In this document: positions 1 through 11,002 of the stretch, piece by piece
Layout: each line of letters opens with the position of its first letter
How positions within the stretch are numbered: position 1 is the stretch's first letter
NCBI GenBank assembly: GCA_033296885.1
Contig: MU863932.1
Coordinates: 1-64,000, forward strand
Direction: 5' to 3'
Length of the DNA: 64,000 bases
DNA from: Triangularia verruculosa
Taxonomy: Eukaryota > Ascomycota > Sordariomycetes > Sordariales > Podosporaceae
The notes under the pieces: generated by a model
The model's input: only the letters and a program-made list of their open reading frames with translations
What the model was told of the DNA's origin: nothing
Database searches by the model: none
Translations under genes and position numbers: made by a program

Positions 1-180
1 ACAAGCCTTAGTTGCAGTGATAACCTTCTGTATTTGCAGGGCGCCGCTCCCTGCAACACATCTTCCTTCAGTGCCCGCCCACTGTCGTATGCTGCTATCA
101 AAGTCTTCCTCACTTCCAGTGGACTGCGCCGATAGCTATCAAAGCCCTGTACTTGCAGGCCTCAATAGCACCTATTCCAA
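1..180 (+). repeat. Left terminal inverted repeat
   Basis: Pairs with 691-870. It contains a subterminal hairpin: TTGCAGGG (34-41) and CCCTGCAA (49-56) around a 7-nt loop rich in GC. The outermost bases are ACAAGCCTTAGTTGCAGTGA. Confidence 0.85.
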
Positions 181-690
181 CATAATATTATTTCCCTCTT
201 TTTTATATTTATTTATAAATTTTAAATACTTTTAAACTTTTATTTAAAAGTCCTTAGGTTTATCGGATTATTATATATAAAAAGTATAAATAATTACTTT
301 AATTCCGTCGTTATAAAAGTAATTAAAGGATTTTTAAATTTAATATTTTTTTAAAATTAATTTTTTTATTTAATTAAATACTTAATTTTATTATTTATTA
401 AAATCGAGTTTATTACTTTTTTTATTTAATAATTTTTTATTTTAATTAATATTACTTGTTATAAAACCTAATTTATATTAAATAATATTTAAGTATTAAT
501 ATAATAGGATTTAATAAAGGAGATATAAAAAGTATTATAAATTTATTAGTATTTAAGAAAAATTAGTCGGATAATAGTAAAGGAAATTACTTTTTAGATT
601 TTAAACGGGCTTAATATTTTTTTATTTAACTTCTTAAAAAATCGTCGAATTTTAATATATTTAACGTTAAATATTACTAATTAATCCTTG

Positions 691-870
691 TTGAAATAGG
701 TGCTATTGAGGCCTGTAAATATAGGCTCAAATAGCTATCGGCGCAGTACACTGAGAGCGAAGAAGACTTTGACTGTAGCATTCGACAGTTGCTGGGGCAC
801 TGAAGGAAGGTGGATTACAGGGGCGGCGCCCTGTAATATATAGAAGAGAATCACTGTAACATAGGCTTGT
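691..870 (-). repeat. Right terminal inverted repeat
   Basis: Inverted partner of 1-180. Its subterminal hairpin is TTACAGGG (815-822) with CCCTGTAA (829-836). Compared with the left copy a G:C pair has become A:T on both arms, so base pairing is kept. Confidence 0.85.
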
Positions 871-1209
871 GAGGCACTGATAAGTGTGGTGAACTAGTAT
901 ATTAATTGAACCTTACAGACTAAGAAATATCATAGTGAATAGGGTGTGAGGCAGAGGTCTTATAGGCCGTCGGTCTTCTACTCGCTCCCCGAGGGTGACT
1001 CCGTTCCCGGGCCCGAACGCCCGCTAAGTGCGCTAACCAAAATAAGGTTACAGGCCACGTTACAGGCCACGTTGCGCTACCGTTTGACCGCTGCAGGGCA
1101 CTGGCCTTAGCGTTTGGCTTTCCGGGGCTTCGGATTGCTTCAGGGGGCCGAGTTCCGTTCCGGCAACCGTGGTGCCTAAGCACTGCTGATCCAAGCTATT
1201 GTATTGCCT
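871..1209. other. GC-rich spacer between two AT-rich repeat blocks
   Basis: A GC-rich stretch between two AT-saturated blocks. It contains a perfect 12-bp tandem duplication TTACAGGCCACG at 1048-1059 and 1060-1071. An 87-codon open frame on the minus strand (920-1183) resembles no family I know and is probably not a gene. The block may be part of the repeat cluster that escaped mutation. Confidence 0.5.
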
Positions 1210-1520
1210 CTGAGGCCCTGTATTCTACAGGGCTCAGATACACTGTAAAATCTACAAACAAAAGCTGTATTTTAACATATTATAAGTTAATTATTAAAAG
1301 TAAAATAATTAATTAAAAATATAACGGGTATTAAGGGGATCCTATTAACTTAGTAATATATTAAAGGACTTAGTAGTAGCTTAAGGTAAGGAGAATACGG
1401 ACTACTATACTATTCCAAGTCTTCTTCTTCTTTTCTTCATTATGGACTTCGAGGCCATTGAAGATTATTACTGCAATTGAACCACTGTTCTAAGCCCTGT
1501 ATTACAGCCCTTGTCACAAT
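1210..1520. repeat. Second palindrome-bounded AT-rich island, probably a related degenerate element
   Basis: The left side has a hairpin CCCTGTA (1216-1222) / TACAGGG (1226-1232) followed by GGCTCAGATACACTG. The right side, read on the minus strand from about 1518, gives ACAAGGGCTGTAATACAGGG and then CTTAGAACAGTG. The two sides therefore look like degenerate inverted ends around an AT-rich core (about 1260-1400). The CCCTGTA/TACAGGG palindrome is shared with the hairpins in the element at 1-870, suggesting one family. The borders are approximate. Confidence 0.5.
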
Positions 1521-1809
1521 GACTCTTTCCATATTGTTCTGTACTTGGATACTTATGAAAATGTTTCCTCTTTTGTGCACAGTGCGACGTGTGTCACCGT
1601 CACGTGGCAGTGGAACAGTATACCTAAGGTACCATGCAGGCAACCAGAAGGCAGTTCTTGCCCAAACCTGGAACAGGTGGGTTAGAAAGTTGCCATGCAT
1701 TGGATATTGGAGTCTCAAATTCTCCTTCCCGGCCACTATCGTCAGCTAGAGACAATTGTTTGTTCGGCACATCGAGTGGTCCGCTGTCAAACGACCAGCC
1801 CAACACAGG
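1521..1809 (+). other. 5' flank of the GCN5-type gene
   Basis: A stretch of ordinary composition between the repeat cluster and the GCN5 start codon. It presumably holds the core promoter and 5' leader. No TATA box or other site is clear. Both strands stay open over short distances, but nothing recognisable is encoded. Confidence 0.4.
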
Positions 1810-3113
1810 ATGAGCAACACAAAGCGCGCCAGTTCTGAAAACGCTACCGCTGCTTCGAGTGCCAAAAGAGTCAAGCTATCGTGCGACAGCTCAGCGGCAG
1901 CGTCCAATGTTCAACCTTCAGCTGCCTCCGTAAAGGTTCCCTTCCCCGAAAAGGTGTGTATATATCCTCCACTGCACTTTGATGGTTTGATTCGTAGGTA
2001 ATTGAAAACCCAGATCGCTATGCTAACATGCTGTACACATAGCCTGCAGTTATCGAAGAACGAAACGGTGAAATCGAGTTCCGAGTGGTCAACAACGATG
2101 GCAGCCGAGAGCACATGATCATCCTCACAGGTCTGAAGTGCCTGTTCCAAAAGCAACTTCCAAAGATGCCCAAAGATTACATTGCTCGTCTCGTGTACGA
2201 TCGCGCCCATCTGTCGCTCGCTATTATCAAAAGACCGTTGGAGGTCATCGGCGGGATAACCTTTCGGGAATTCCGACAGCGGCAGTTTGCCGAGATCGTG
2301 TTCTGTGCCGTCTCGTCCGACCAGCAAGTCAAAGGCTACGGAGCCCACCTCATGGCACACCTCAAGGACTACGTCAAGGCCACCTCGCCGGTGATGCATT
2401 TTCTCACATATGCCGACAACTACGCCACGGGTTATTTCCAGAAGCAGGGCTTTTCTAAGGAGATCAGTCTCGACAAGAATGTCTGGATGGGCTACATCAA
2501 GGACTACGAGGGCGGGACATTGATGCTCTGCTCGTTGGTGCCCCGGGTTCGATATCTAGAGGCAGGCCGTATGCTTCTGAAACAAAAAGAAACGGTGCAG
2601 GCAAAAATCAGATCTCTGAGCAAAAGCCACATTGTCCATCAGCCACCTGCTCAGTGGGTTTCTCAGAGCAACAACAGCGCCGCCCTTACACCCATCGACC
2701 CCCTCTCCATCCCGGCCATCCGAGCAACAGGCTGGTCCCCTGACATGGATGCTCTGGCCCGTATCCCGCGCCGCGGCCCTCACTTCAAGGAAATTCGACG
2801 CTTCCTGTATCAGATCCAGAACCACAAGCAGGCGTGGCCTTTTCTCTCTCCAGTCAATCGAGATGAGGTCCCGGATTATTACAAGGTCATCACCAACCCA
2901 ATGGATCTGTCGACGATAGAGGAGCGACTGGAACATGATGCGTATGCAACACCTAAGGATTTTATCGCTGATATGAAGTTGATTATCAGCAATTGCCGGC
3001 AGTACAACGATCCCTCGACGGTGTATGCTAAGTGCGCGGCAAAACTGGAGAAGTACATGTGGAGTCTTGTGAAGGAGATTCCGGAGTGGTATGGATTGCT
3101 CGAGGAAGAGTGA
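1810..3113 (+). CDS. gcn5: GCN5-type histone acetyltransferase with C-terminal bromodomain
   Basis: Exons 1810-1953 and 2043-3113 (intron gtgtgt...catag, 89 bp) give about 404 aa; yeast Gcn5 has 439. Residues 1-48 are a Ser/Ala-rich tail with a basic patch. The GNAT acetyltransferase domain follows (about 50-230): FAEIVFCA with the general-base Glu near residue 132, acetyl-CoA loop QVKGYGAHL near 143, then YIKDYEGGT. The bromodomain covers about 295-400 and keeps the acetyl-lysine Asn in NCRQYN near 369. The known family role is the catalytic subunit of SAGA/ADA in the nucleus, acetylating histone H3 tails. The intron is placed by the conserved PFPEK-PAVIEE junction and keeps frame. The N-terminus is short and several usually fixed residues differ, so a paralogue is possible. 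It lies directly beside a transposon cluster. Confidence 0.93.
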
Positions 3114-3687
3114 ATGTTTTGTTCGGTTTCAAGGTCGGTGGGAGTTTGGCGTTTATAGTTTGTGCACTCAGTTTCAGGTGTCTTCATCTCAGAGCAAGCG
3201 ACGTGATAGGAACATGGCTTTTGCACTTGAGGTTTTCTCATGGATTGAGTCTGTAGATTTCTCTGATTTATGTTTGACGTGTTGGCACGGTTAGGGCCGA
3301 TGGTTTCGCACTTTTCCGGCTCTGAGAGTGTTTAGTCGTTTCTGATTTCCCTACAGCATATCTCTTTTGGATAACAAGGCATCCCGGATGAAAATGAAGG
3401 TTACAAGCAAGTCAGAATGCTCCACTCTACCAATACGAGTTCAAGATGTAGATGACATCGCATGTCTCTGCTACGGTGGATTGGAAGCGCATGACATCAT
3501 TAACACATCACTTTTCCTAACAGACACCCTTTATGCAACATCTATCGTTGTTTACCTATATAGCTCGTGTGTAGTCGATTGTGGGCTGCTGACTAGCGAA
3601 AGGCATCTACCGCATACGTCAACAAAACTTTACAAACGTGAGTTAAAGAGCTGATGGAGAAGAGGCAAAAGACTAATATCGTTTCAG
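3114..3687. other. Spacer between gcn5 and the P450 remnant
   Basis: Contains the gcn5 3' end. A 95-codon open frame (3367-3654) shows no P450 similarity. A plausible intron precedes the P450 remnant: gtgagt at about 3640, a gactaat branch motif, and tttcag ending at 3687. The sequence upstream of that donor does not read as P450, so the 5' part of the gene seems lost. Confidence 0.5.
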
Positions 3688-4172
3688 GGGTCCCATTCTG
3701 AGGAGTTGAAGGCAGCGGAGGAGGCGAGAAATGCCAGTAGTGCGGATAGGCCGTACTCGAGAGCTGTTCTGCTCGAGTCGCTGCGTCTCTGGCCTACCAC
3801 GCCTGCCATCCTTCGAGAGACCACTCGCGATGCTGACCTTGGAGGCAAGACGATTCCAAAGGGAACACCAGTGGTGATTTTTGCGCCGTTTTTCCACCGG
3901 GATGACGAGAGATTGGATTTTGCGCATAAATTGTCACCGGAAAGATGGTTGGACAGAGATGTGGATGTTGATAATGGGCTGTTGCCGTTTAGTGCCGGGC
4001 ATGGAATGTGTCCAGCTCACAATTTGGTTCCATTGGTGGCGAGCCTGGCTATTGATGAGATCGTAAAGAGGGCGTGGTGGAGTTGGTTCAGCCAAAGTTG
4101 GAGCCGGGGGGTTTGAAGGGGACGTTGGATCATTTTGAGATCAAGTTAAGACTTGCAAAGAGAGAGGATTAA
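3688..4172 (+). pseudogene. Cytochrome P450 C-terminal remnant with frameshift
   Basis: From the splice acceptor at 3686-3687 the frame reads as the last third of a P450: the K-helix ExxR motif in LLESLRLWPTTP, then the PERW motif, then a heme-binding segment FSAGHGMCPAHN with the axial Cys. The reading frame breaks near 4074. A further 32 codons that clearly continue the protein (ending HFEIKLRLAKRED and a TAA at 4170-4172) lie in another frame, consistent with loss of one base. Everything N-terminal (substrate-recognition half, membrane anchor, oxygen-binding I-helix) is missing. Known: the ExxR/PERW/Cys set is diagnostic of P450s. Inferred: a decayed, non-functional copy. A one-base sequencing error could explain the frameshift but not the missing 5' part. 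Confidence 0.85.
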
Positions 4173-6327
4173 TAGATGGGTGGTATATCGTAGCTTTTCA
4201 TTCAGGTATTATGATCGGGGGCCTGCCCTTTTTTTATGTTTGAAAGCCCCACACTCCACGCTACCTGTGGTGCTCCTCACACACCGCCCTACTTTTAATT
4301 TTCTTTCTCCTTGCTTTTGCCTACATCAAACAAACATTAGTCAGCTATTTGCAGGTACAATCTTCGCATTCCTGACCATTTTCAGTCTGCCCCTGGCATG
4401 ATTTACATGTATCTGGTTGCAAAGTATGTTTAGTGGTTCTCCAGGTTCAGAGCAGGAGTCTTTTTTTCCAAGGGGAGAGAAATATCGTGAAATGGCACTT
4501 ACGATTGGGGCAAAAGTACTTGCCTTTTCATTGATTATGGCAGTTGGTAATCACGCACTTACCTAATGAGCATTCACTAGTCAATCTTATACGCATAAAA
4601 ATGAATATGAAGTAAAGCAGTGGCGGGGTATGAAAATGGGGGCGTGGTTTGATGGCTCACATGTATTGCAAAAGGCCTCATTCTTGCCCTTGTCGTTGCT
4701 ACATCCTCTCTTGCTGCAGGTAGCTGGTAAGGAACCGGTTAGACATCTCGATGCAGATGGGCAGGGGAAAGCTTACCCATAATGTTGAAAACAAATATAG
4801 GGAAAATAGCAATGAAGAAGGCCTGGAATAGTGCTTGCTGACAGCACTGTGAAAAGTGTAGGTAGCAATAACAGTCTTCAAGAATCTGGCATTGGAACTG
4901 GGGGTATTTTGATTTACTATAACAGCATGCCCATTAACGTCCAGTTGCGGTCTTTTCGGGCTTGAAGGTCTCGTCTGAAGAGCGAGGATATTGTGTGACC
5001 CTTTTCTGGAACGTTGGCCATATCATGTTGCGTGGTGGTCATGCCTACATGCCGGTCACCGAGCAGAAAAGCTCAGAACACCGCTGGGATTGAATTTATC
5101 TTATATTTCTCTGATAGTCAACAATGGCTTGATTCATGGGGGACAGTCATGACAGGTCCCGTGAACCTGAGTGGTGGGGGTTCATTGAACTCTGGAGATC
5201 ATGTTGGTAGGGGATACCTTCGATTTTTGTGGCATTACTGGAACACAGAGGAGCCATGGCTCTCAGTCATGAATTCCTCAAAAATAAGCTGCCACGTAGG
5301 AAGAAAGGTGAAGAGTACCATTCAAGGTTTACCTCTAGGTCCATGATTACCAGTACCTAGCTATGGAAGTCTTAAACTTACGGTATGTGAATATGAAAAG
5401 GTTTATCGCATGTGGTTCGTTCGGCTGTCACGATTGCTGCACCGACAAGTGTCCTTACTAGACCGGTCGGCAACTACAATACATCTTAAGAATGAAGTCC
5501 CAAAAGTCTAGAACCCCTCACTTATGAAACCAACACACATTCACAAACCGAGTGGTCATGGCGCGATAGACACCTTGTTGTCTTCAGACGACTTACAGCC
5601 TTGCAATTGATGGCCCAAGAGAGCGATGTAAGTAGAATCTGGCCAATCATGTTACACGGTTGAAGTGCACGGACAATTCCAGGTGCAAGCCGTGGAAGCC
5701 CCCCTACTCCGTAGCCTTCAAACGAACTCTTCACGATTGATTCTCTTGCAGCCTGTAGGGTCTTTGCGGTTGGGAGGACCAAGGATCACACCGCCCATGT
5801 TGAAGCTCGGCAGTGCGCACGTTGGATTAGCGGTGTCTGTGCAGTAAGGACATGTCGGGCCTGCCGTTGGCGGCCCGGCGTGAGTCACAGTCCGTGATTT
5901 TCAGCCACAACCCGCCAATGAGGGCCGGACAGGGACGGAACGGATGATTTGACTGTGGTGCCGGGACGGAGATACGGTGCGGGGCAGAAAGGTGCCACTG
6001 TAGTTCTGGAGCACACAAATGGCGTCACTTGCTATCAATTCAACAGCATGCCCAACATCGCCAACTAGCGTTGACTAGACCGGCAAGGCAGTGAAGAAGG
6101 AACCAACAGCTGCAAGTGTGAATCTCACACCATCCCGATTCCGTTTCATGCCCCCAGTATAGGACTTCATTTTGCAGAAGTCCGCTTATTTAAAAGAGCT
6201 CCAATCTTCTCATCTTCAATCAGTACCATTCCAACGGACACCAAGAAACCGCACCTCTGAAACCCCCCCCCCCTACACAACTTCATACAAACCATCTCTC
6301 ATCTCAATAATTGAAAATTTCGAGAAA
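4173..6327. other. Intergenic region, nothing recognised
   Basis: About 2.1 kb of mixed composition between the P450 remnant and the ABCF gene. The longest open frame (5014-5346 +, 110 codons) resembles nothing I know. The final 150 bp before 6328 contain a C-run (about 6265) and pyrimidine-rich sequence typical of a fungal leader. Confidence 0.5.
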
Positions 6328-8725
6328 ATGACGTCCGCCAATTCAGCCTCTGCTACTACTATTCTTTGCACTTGCAAACAAACCCGCTTCCACATCTCCG
6401 ATCGCCCAAATTACCGTGAGGTAAGGCTCTCCATTCACAACATACCCAATAACCATGCATCTCATAAAGTCATGTTAGGTCGATGTATCGGGCCTCAACA
6501 TCACGATCGTCTCTGCTGCTTCCAACTCAACCTCATCGGCGACCGCCAAGAAAGGAAAGGGCAAGGCTGGTGCTGAAGGGACCGAGATTCTCAGCAATGC
6601 CGAATTGAAGCTCAAGGCAGGAGCACGATATGCTCTTGTCGGACGTAACGGAGCGGGAAAATCTACCCTGCTGAGAGCCATCAGCGAGAAGCTTATACCG
6701 GGAATTCCAGAAGAGGTCAGGGTGGGCATACTGCAGCAGACCGGCATACGCGAAGACGCAGATGATGATGAATGGAAGGAGGGAGGTGCGGAAACAGGAG
6801 GGCAGACGGTGTTAGAGCAGGTGGTGGACAGTGCCACTGCCAAGGGGGAGGTAGAGAAGGACATCAAGAGGCTGGCCAAAGGCGTCAATGATCCTGATCC
6901 GTATGGGGCTGTGAGAGCTGTACGGAAATTGAAGTTTGAGAGGATGCAGAAGAAGCTCTTCATATTAGACAAGGATGCGAGGCTAAGAAGCGGGGCGAGA
7001 GGACTGCAGGCTAGGAAGGCGCTGGTTGAGTTTGAGAAGGAGGTTGAGAAGGCCGAGAAGCTGTGAGTTCCGTGCGTGGTCATGATGTGCCGGTAATATT
7101 GACGATATGACAGTAATGATCAACCCGAGGAGGAGATATCGGCCGAGATACTGCAAGCAGAGATCCAAGAGGCGACTGACATGCTCGCTGAACTGGAATT
7201 ACAGGTCGAGCCGACTCGACTGGCTGATATCGAATCTCAGGCCAAGAGAATATTGGCGGGCCTAGGATTCACAGACGCATATATGGCTAGGCCGGCAGAC
7301 AGTCTCTCAGGAGGGTGGCAAATGCGAAGTAACCTTGCTGTGGTCCTGCTTCAGGAAACTGACATCTTGATTCTGGACGAGCCCACCAACTTTCTCGACC
7401 TGCTCGGCATCATTTGGCTTCAGAAATATCTTGAAGGCCTAGAAGACCTCCATCCAACGCCTCCCACTTTGATCCTGGTGTCCCACGACCGTGACTTCAC
7501 CTCCGCCGTTTGCACCGACCTCATCGTTCTCAAAGACAAAGCTCTCACGTACTTCCATGGCGACCTCCCGACCTACGAGGCAGCTCAGGCCGAGCGTAAG
7601 ATCTATCTCACCAAGATGAAGGAAGCCCAAGACAAGCAGAAGTCCCACATACAGGACTCCATTCAGAAGAACATGGCCGCAGGCCGCAAGAACGACGACC
7701 AGAACAAGTTGCGCCAAGCCAAGTCTCGTCAGAAGAAACTTGACGACCGCTGGGGCATGCAAGTCAATGCCAAGGGCCACAAGTTCAAGCTCAACCGTGA
7801 CATGGCTGGTTGGCACGAGTCCGCTAGAGAGGCAATCGACATTCCGAAAGATGACAAAGCTGTATCCATCTCCTTGCCTCTTTCACCGGACCTTCGCTTC
7901 CCAGGCCCCTTGATATCGCTCGAGAACGTGGGCTTCCGGTACAAGATCAAGGGTAGACCTGCGCATCTGGTCACGCCTACACTCCAAAACATCACCCTGT
8001 CCGTCTCGATGGGCGACCGCGTCGGCATCGTCGGTCTCAACGGAGCAGGCAAATCGACCCTGATCCGGCTGCTGGTCTCTGATCCATCTTCTTCGACGCT
8101 AGGCTCCATGTCCGGCACTGTTCAAAAACATCCCCGACTCAAACTCGGGTACTACTCGCAGCACGCAGTCACCAATCTGCTGACGCTTGGCCGCGCAACG
8201 CCCTCTCTCACTGCGCTGACTCTCCTGATGTCGGAAACCACCGGTGTGATGGAAGAGCCGGAAGTCCGGGGCCTTCTGGGGTCTCTTGGTCTTCCAGGCC
8301 GTTTGGCCTCTGATGTGCCCCTGACAAAGCTCTCCGGGGGGCAGCTTGTCCGCTGCGAGCTGGCCAGATTACTCTGGAGTCACCCGCACTGCCTAGTGCT
8401 CGACGAACCGACCACCCATCTTGACTACGAGACGGTTACCGCGCTGCGCGAAGCGTTGCGATATTGGCCTGGCGCGGTGGTCTTGGTATCCCACGACCGA
8501 TGGTTCGTCAAGGGCGCAGTGGAGAACTTGAAGGACGAAGATGTCGACAGTGATGGCGAGGCTGAAGATGATGACGAGGATGAGGAAGAGCAAAAGAGAA
8601 GGAGGTTGGTGTATAAGCTTGTCGCTGGGAAGGAAGGGGGCAAGATGACGTTGCTAGATAAGGGTGGTGTAAGCCAGTTCGAGGAGGGGGTGGAGAAGAA
8701 GGTGAGAAAGATGATGGCTACCTAG
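6328..8725 (+). CDS. ABCF-family twin-cassette ATPase (GCN20/ARB1/Uup type)
   Basis: Exons 6328-6420, 6479-7062 and 7114-8725 (introns 58 and 51 bp, both GT-AG) give about 762 aa. There are two ABC cassettes and no membrane segments. Cassette 1 has Walker A GRNGAGKST near 86-94, signature LSGGW near 290 and Walker B ILILDEPT near 312. Cassette 2 has GLNGAGKST near 532, LSGGQ near 631 and LVLDEPTTHLD near 652. A Lys/Gln-rich linker lies between them (about 400-470) and the tail is very acidic (DDDEDEEEQ). Family knowledge: ABCF proteins are soluble ATPases acting on ribosomes (elongation, biogenesis, Gcn2 signalling), not transporters. Cassette 1 carries a long insertion between Walker A and the signature. 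The sequence does not let me separate GCN20-, ARB1- or Uup-like roles. Confidence 0.92.
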
Positions 8726-10202
8726 GTGTAAGATAGCTAGCTAGACGAGGGGTGCGAGTGTGAATAGAAGTGTTATCAGTCCATGCCGATTTCCTCTTCT
8801 TGGAGATATTAACCTCATCCAACTTGGTCTTTCTTACTGACCCGAGTGATACCAAACAACAGCTGTTCAACTCGAGAAAGAAACAACATGTTCTTTTCGA
8901 TGATCAGCTTGACGAACAAAGTCGACCAATTGTTGTGCTCTTACTTTTTGCCACCATTAAGTACCACCACCAACAGTGTTGTAATCTCATGTACTCAGAC
9001 CGCCCTCTGTCCCCCCCCTACACCCAACTCCCAGCAGCCACCCGTCTCACCCCTGTTCGTGCAATTACTTGCTTCGTCTTCTTCTCGAACACCTGCTCCA
9101 ATCCGCCCGCCAGGCAGGCAGGCAGCCTCCTTCAAGCCACGTCGGTCGATACCCGAAAGCACATTTTACGTGCGCTCGTACTAGGAGTTCAATGCACGTG
9201 GTTCAAAGTCACACAAGAAGACATGGAGAACAGCGTACGAGGATCCGAGCATAGAGGGGTGTTAGCTGGCTGCCCTGTCGTTATGCGCCTCGACATGCAA
9301 TCATGATCGCCGGACCTCCGTATCCCTTCCCGTTTTCACTACTCCCTTCTGACTGAAAGAGTCATCTAACACCTAACTGCATCTCAACGCCCACCCCCGT
9401 CCAATTGTTTGCTTCGCACGACACGGCTTCTCGGAAATTAGATCACTCTTTGTACAACATGGTAGGCAAGCTACCTGCTCTGTTCGCTGAATCTATCCAA
9501 GGTTCTGTTGAAACGGATGCCGACTTCTCATCTCGTGACTAAAAAGCGATGCATCTGGATATTTGATAGCCCTGCACCGGCCTGTCTTGCATATGCCACA
9601 GAAAAAGCAATCATTAGACAAGTCACCGAGCAAAAGCAAGGGTCTTGTCAAACGCAACATCAAAACTGTGCAAAGTTGGTATGTTACTGTCTCCAGCGTA
9701 ATTATAGGACAAGAATTCTGCAATCCCTCTTTTCCATTCTCTCTTACAACATATTTCCGTAACAAAACAAATCACAAAATGCCCGAGACCGTCCGTCCAA
9801 GAAAGATCCCGGCAGAGTATCAAGTCGAAGAGTATAAAAAAAGGAACCCAGCTGGCTTCCTACTCCCATCCAGTCCTGTCCCTTGAAGCCCCTAGAATTC
9901 CCCACACCCGCAGGGGATGACCAAAAAACAAGCACGCCGCGTCGTAGAATAGTTTCAAAAGCATCCCTGGAAAAAATAACGTGCTCTTCTGCCCAATATC
10001 CTTTGGCAGAAAAAACCAAGCAAATCCATTTGTCGTCCGGAAACACGCAACATTCCAACTCTGCACAAACAAAGGTGATTAGGGTTTAGGTGTGCGGGCT
10101 ATCAGATCGTGTCTCATGTCTCGTGAAGGCAGTGTGCCCTCGGAATACCATTGTCCTGTGATGCTCATGTCGAACCCCCGAGAATTTGATGCCGTTAGGA
10201 GT
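8726..10202. other. Intergenic region with one possible 35-codon ORF
   Basis: A 1.5-kb gap between convergent genes. It has short CAGG repeats near 9115 and pyrimidine-rich stretches. A 35-codon frame starts at 9780 (cacaaaATGCCC, a good fungal start context after a leader-like A/C-rich stretch) and ends at 9886. It encodes a basic, Pro-rich peptide of no known family; I consider it unproven. Confidence 0.4.
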
Positions 10203-11002
10203 TTAGAGAAGGGCGGCAAGTCCGGCGAGGAGGAGCAGGGCGCTGGCAGGAGCGGCGAGGCTGCCCGCAGCACCCTCAGCAATCCTGGAGACCGAGGGCG
10301 AAGCAGGGACGGAGGGCGAGGGAGAGGTGCCGAGGGAGACGGTGCTGTTAGAAGCGCCACCGGTAGCGGAAGCGGAAGCTGTGGCAAGACCAGAGCCAGT
10401 GATGGTGAAGGCAGCCGAAGTAGAGTTGTTACCGCCAAAGATGATCGAGCTGCTGGCGCTAGTGGTCGTGGGAGGAGCGGTGGTGATGACCTCGGAGCTG
10501 GTGGTAGAGGTCGAAGTGGCAGGGGGAGGAGTCTGGGAAACAAGGCCGCCGGTCACCTCGAAGGCAGCGGCGCATGCCTCAAGGTCCATAGAGTTGGGGC
10601 AGCACCACGTCTCACCAGCCTTGTCGGATGTGCAGTAGTATCCGGCGTCGCAAGAGTCTAAAGCCGCACGTTAATCATCATGGTTTCCAAAGGACAGAAA
10701 TGTCATCACATACTGCCAGACTGATCAGGGCAGCACGTCTGAGCCGCTTGAGCGTTGAAGCAGTGCACCTGGTTGTCGGTGGAAGCGCAAGTTGTGTAGC
10801 CGGCACCGCAAGCCTCTTCGCAAGTGTTTCCCTCTCCGCACACGGCCTGCTCTGGCTGGTACCCGGGGGCATCTTGACGGCGACCGATGGAGAACAAGGA
10901 GCGGGTGGACATCTTCACGAGCTGGGGCTTGTAGGGTTGCTCGGCAGCGACATTGACGGCCAAGGCGAGAGCCGCCAGAGCGGTGATGGATTTGGCAAGC
11001 AT
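10203..11002 (-). CDS. Secreted cysteine-rich, GPI-type cell-surface protein
   Basis: Exons 11002-10714 and 10657-10203 (56-bp intron, GTATGT...TTTAG) give about 247 aa. Residues 1-20 form a clear signal peptide (MLAKSITALAALALAVNVAA). A region with 12 Cys follows (about 50-135), with motifs CGEGNTCEEAC, QTCCPD, GYYC and WCCP, consistent with a small disulfide-linked domain. Then comes a long Ser/Thr/Ala stretch (about 140-220) suited to O-glycosylation. The protein ends in a hydrophobic tail preceded by small residues, as in GPI-anchored wall proteins. Splicing keeps the cysteine domain continuous across the junction. The pattern resembles cysteine-rich surface proteins common in Sordariomycetes; substrate and role are unknown. 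Secretion and GPI anchoring are inferred from sequence. Confidence 0.85.

Larger units (their letters stand above)
1..870. mobile_element. Non-autonomous TIR DNA element with AT-rich core
   Basis: Positions 1-180 and 691-870 are imperfect inverted copies of each other: both ends read ACAAGCCT inward and stay alignable for about 180 bp, ending in GCCTCAATAGCACCTATT. The 510-bp interior is almost pure A/T with no usable reading frame, the look of C-to-T RIP damage. No transposase is encoded, so this is either a MITE-like element or a deletion/RIP derivative of a larger transposon. The left end coincides with the window edge, so a target-site duplication cannot be checked. The superfamily was not identified from the ends. 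Seen: the inverted repeats and composition. Inferred: transposon origin and RIP. Confidence 0.85.

Noticed and set aside
920..1183. 87-codon minus-strand frame between the two repeat islands
   Set aside because: No motif, contains a tandem 12-bp duplication, and lies inside repeat DNA.
3367..3654. 95-codon frame before the P450 remnant, considered as its upstream exon
   Set aside because: The translation has none of the helices expected before the K-helix region and its frame is not linked to the P450 exon by a clear splice.
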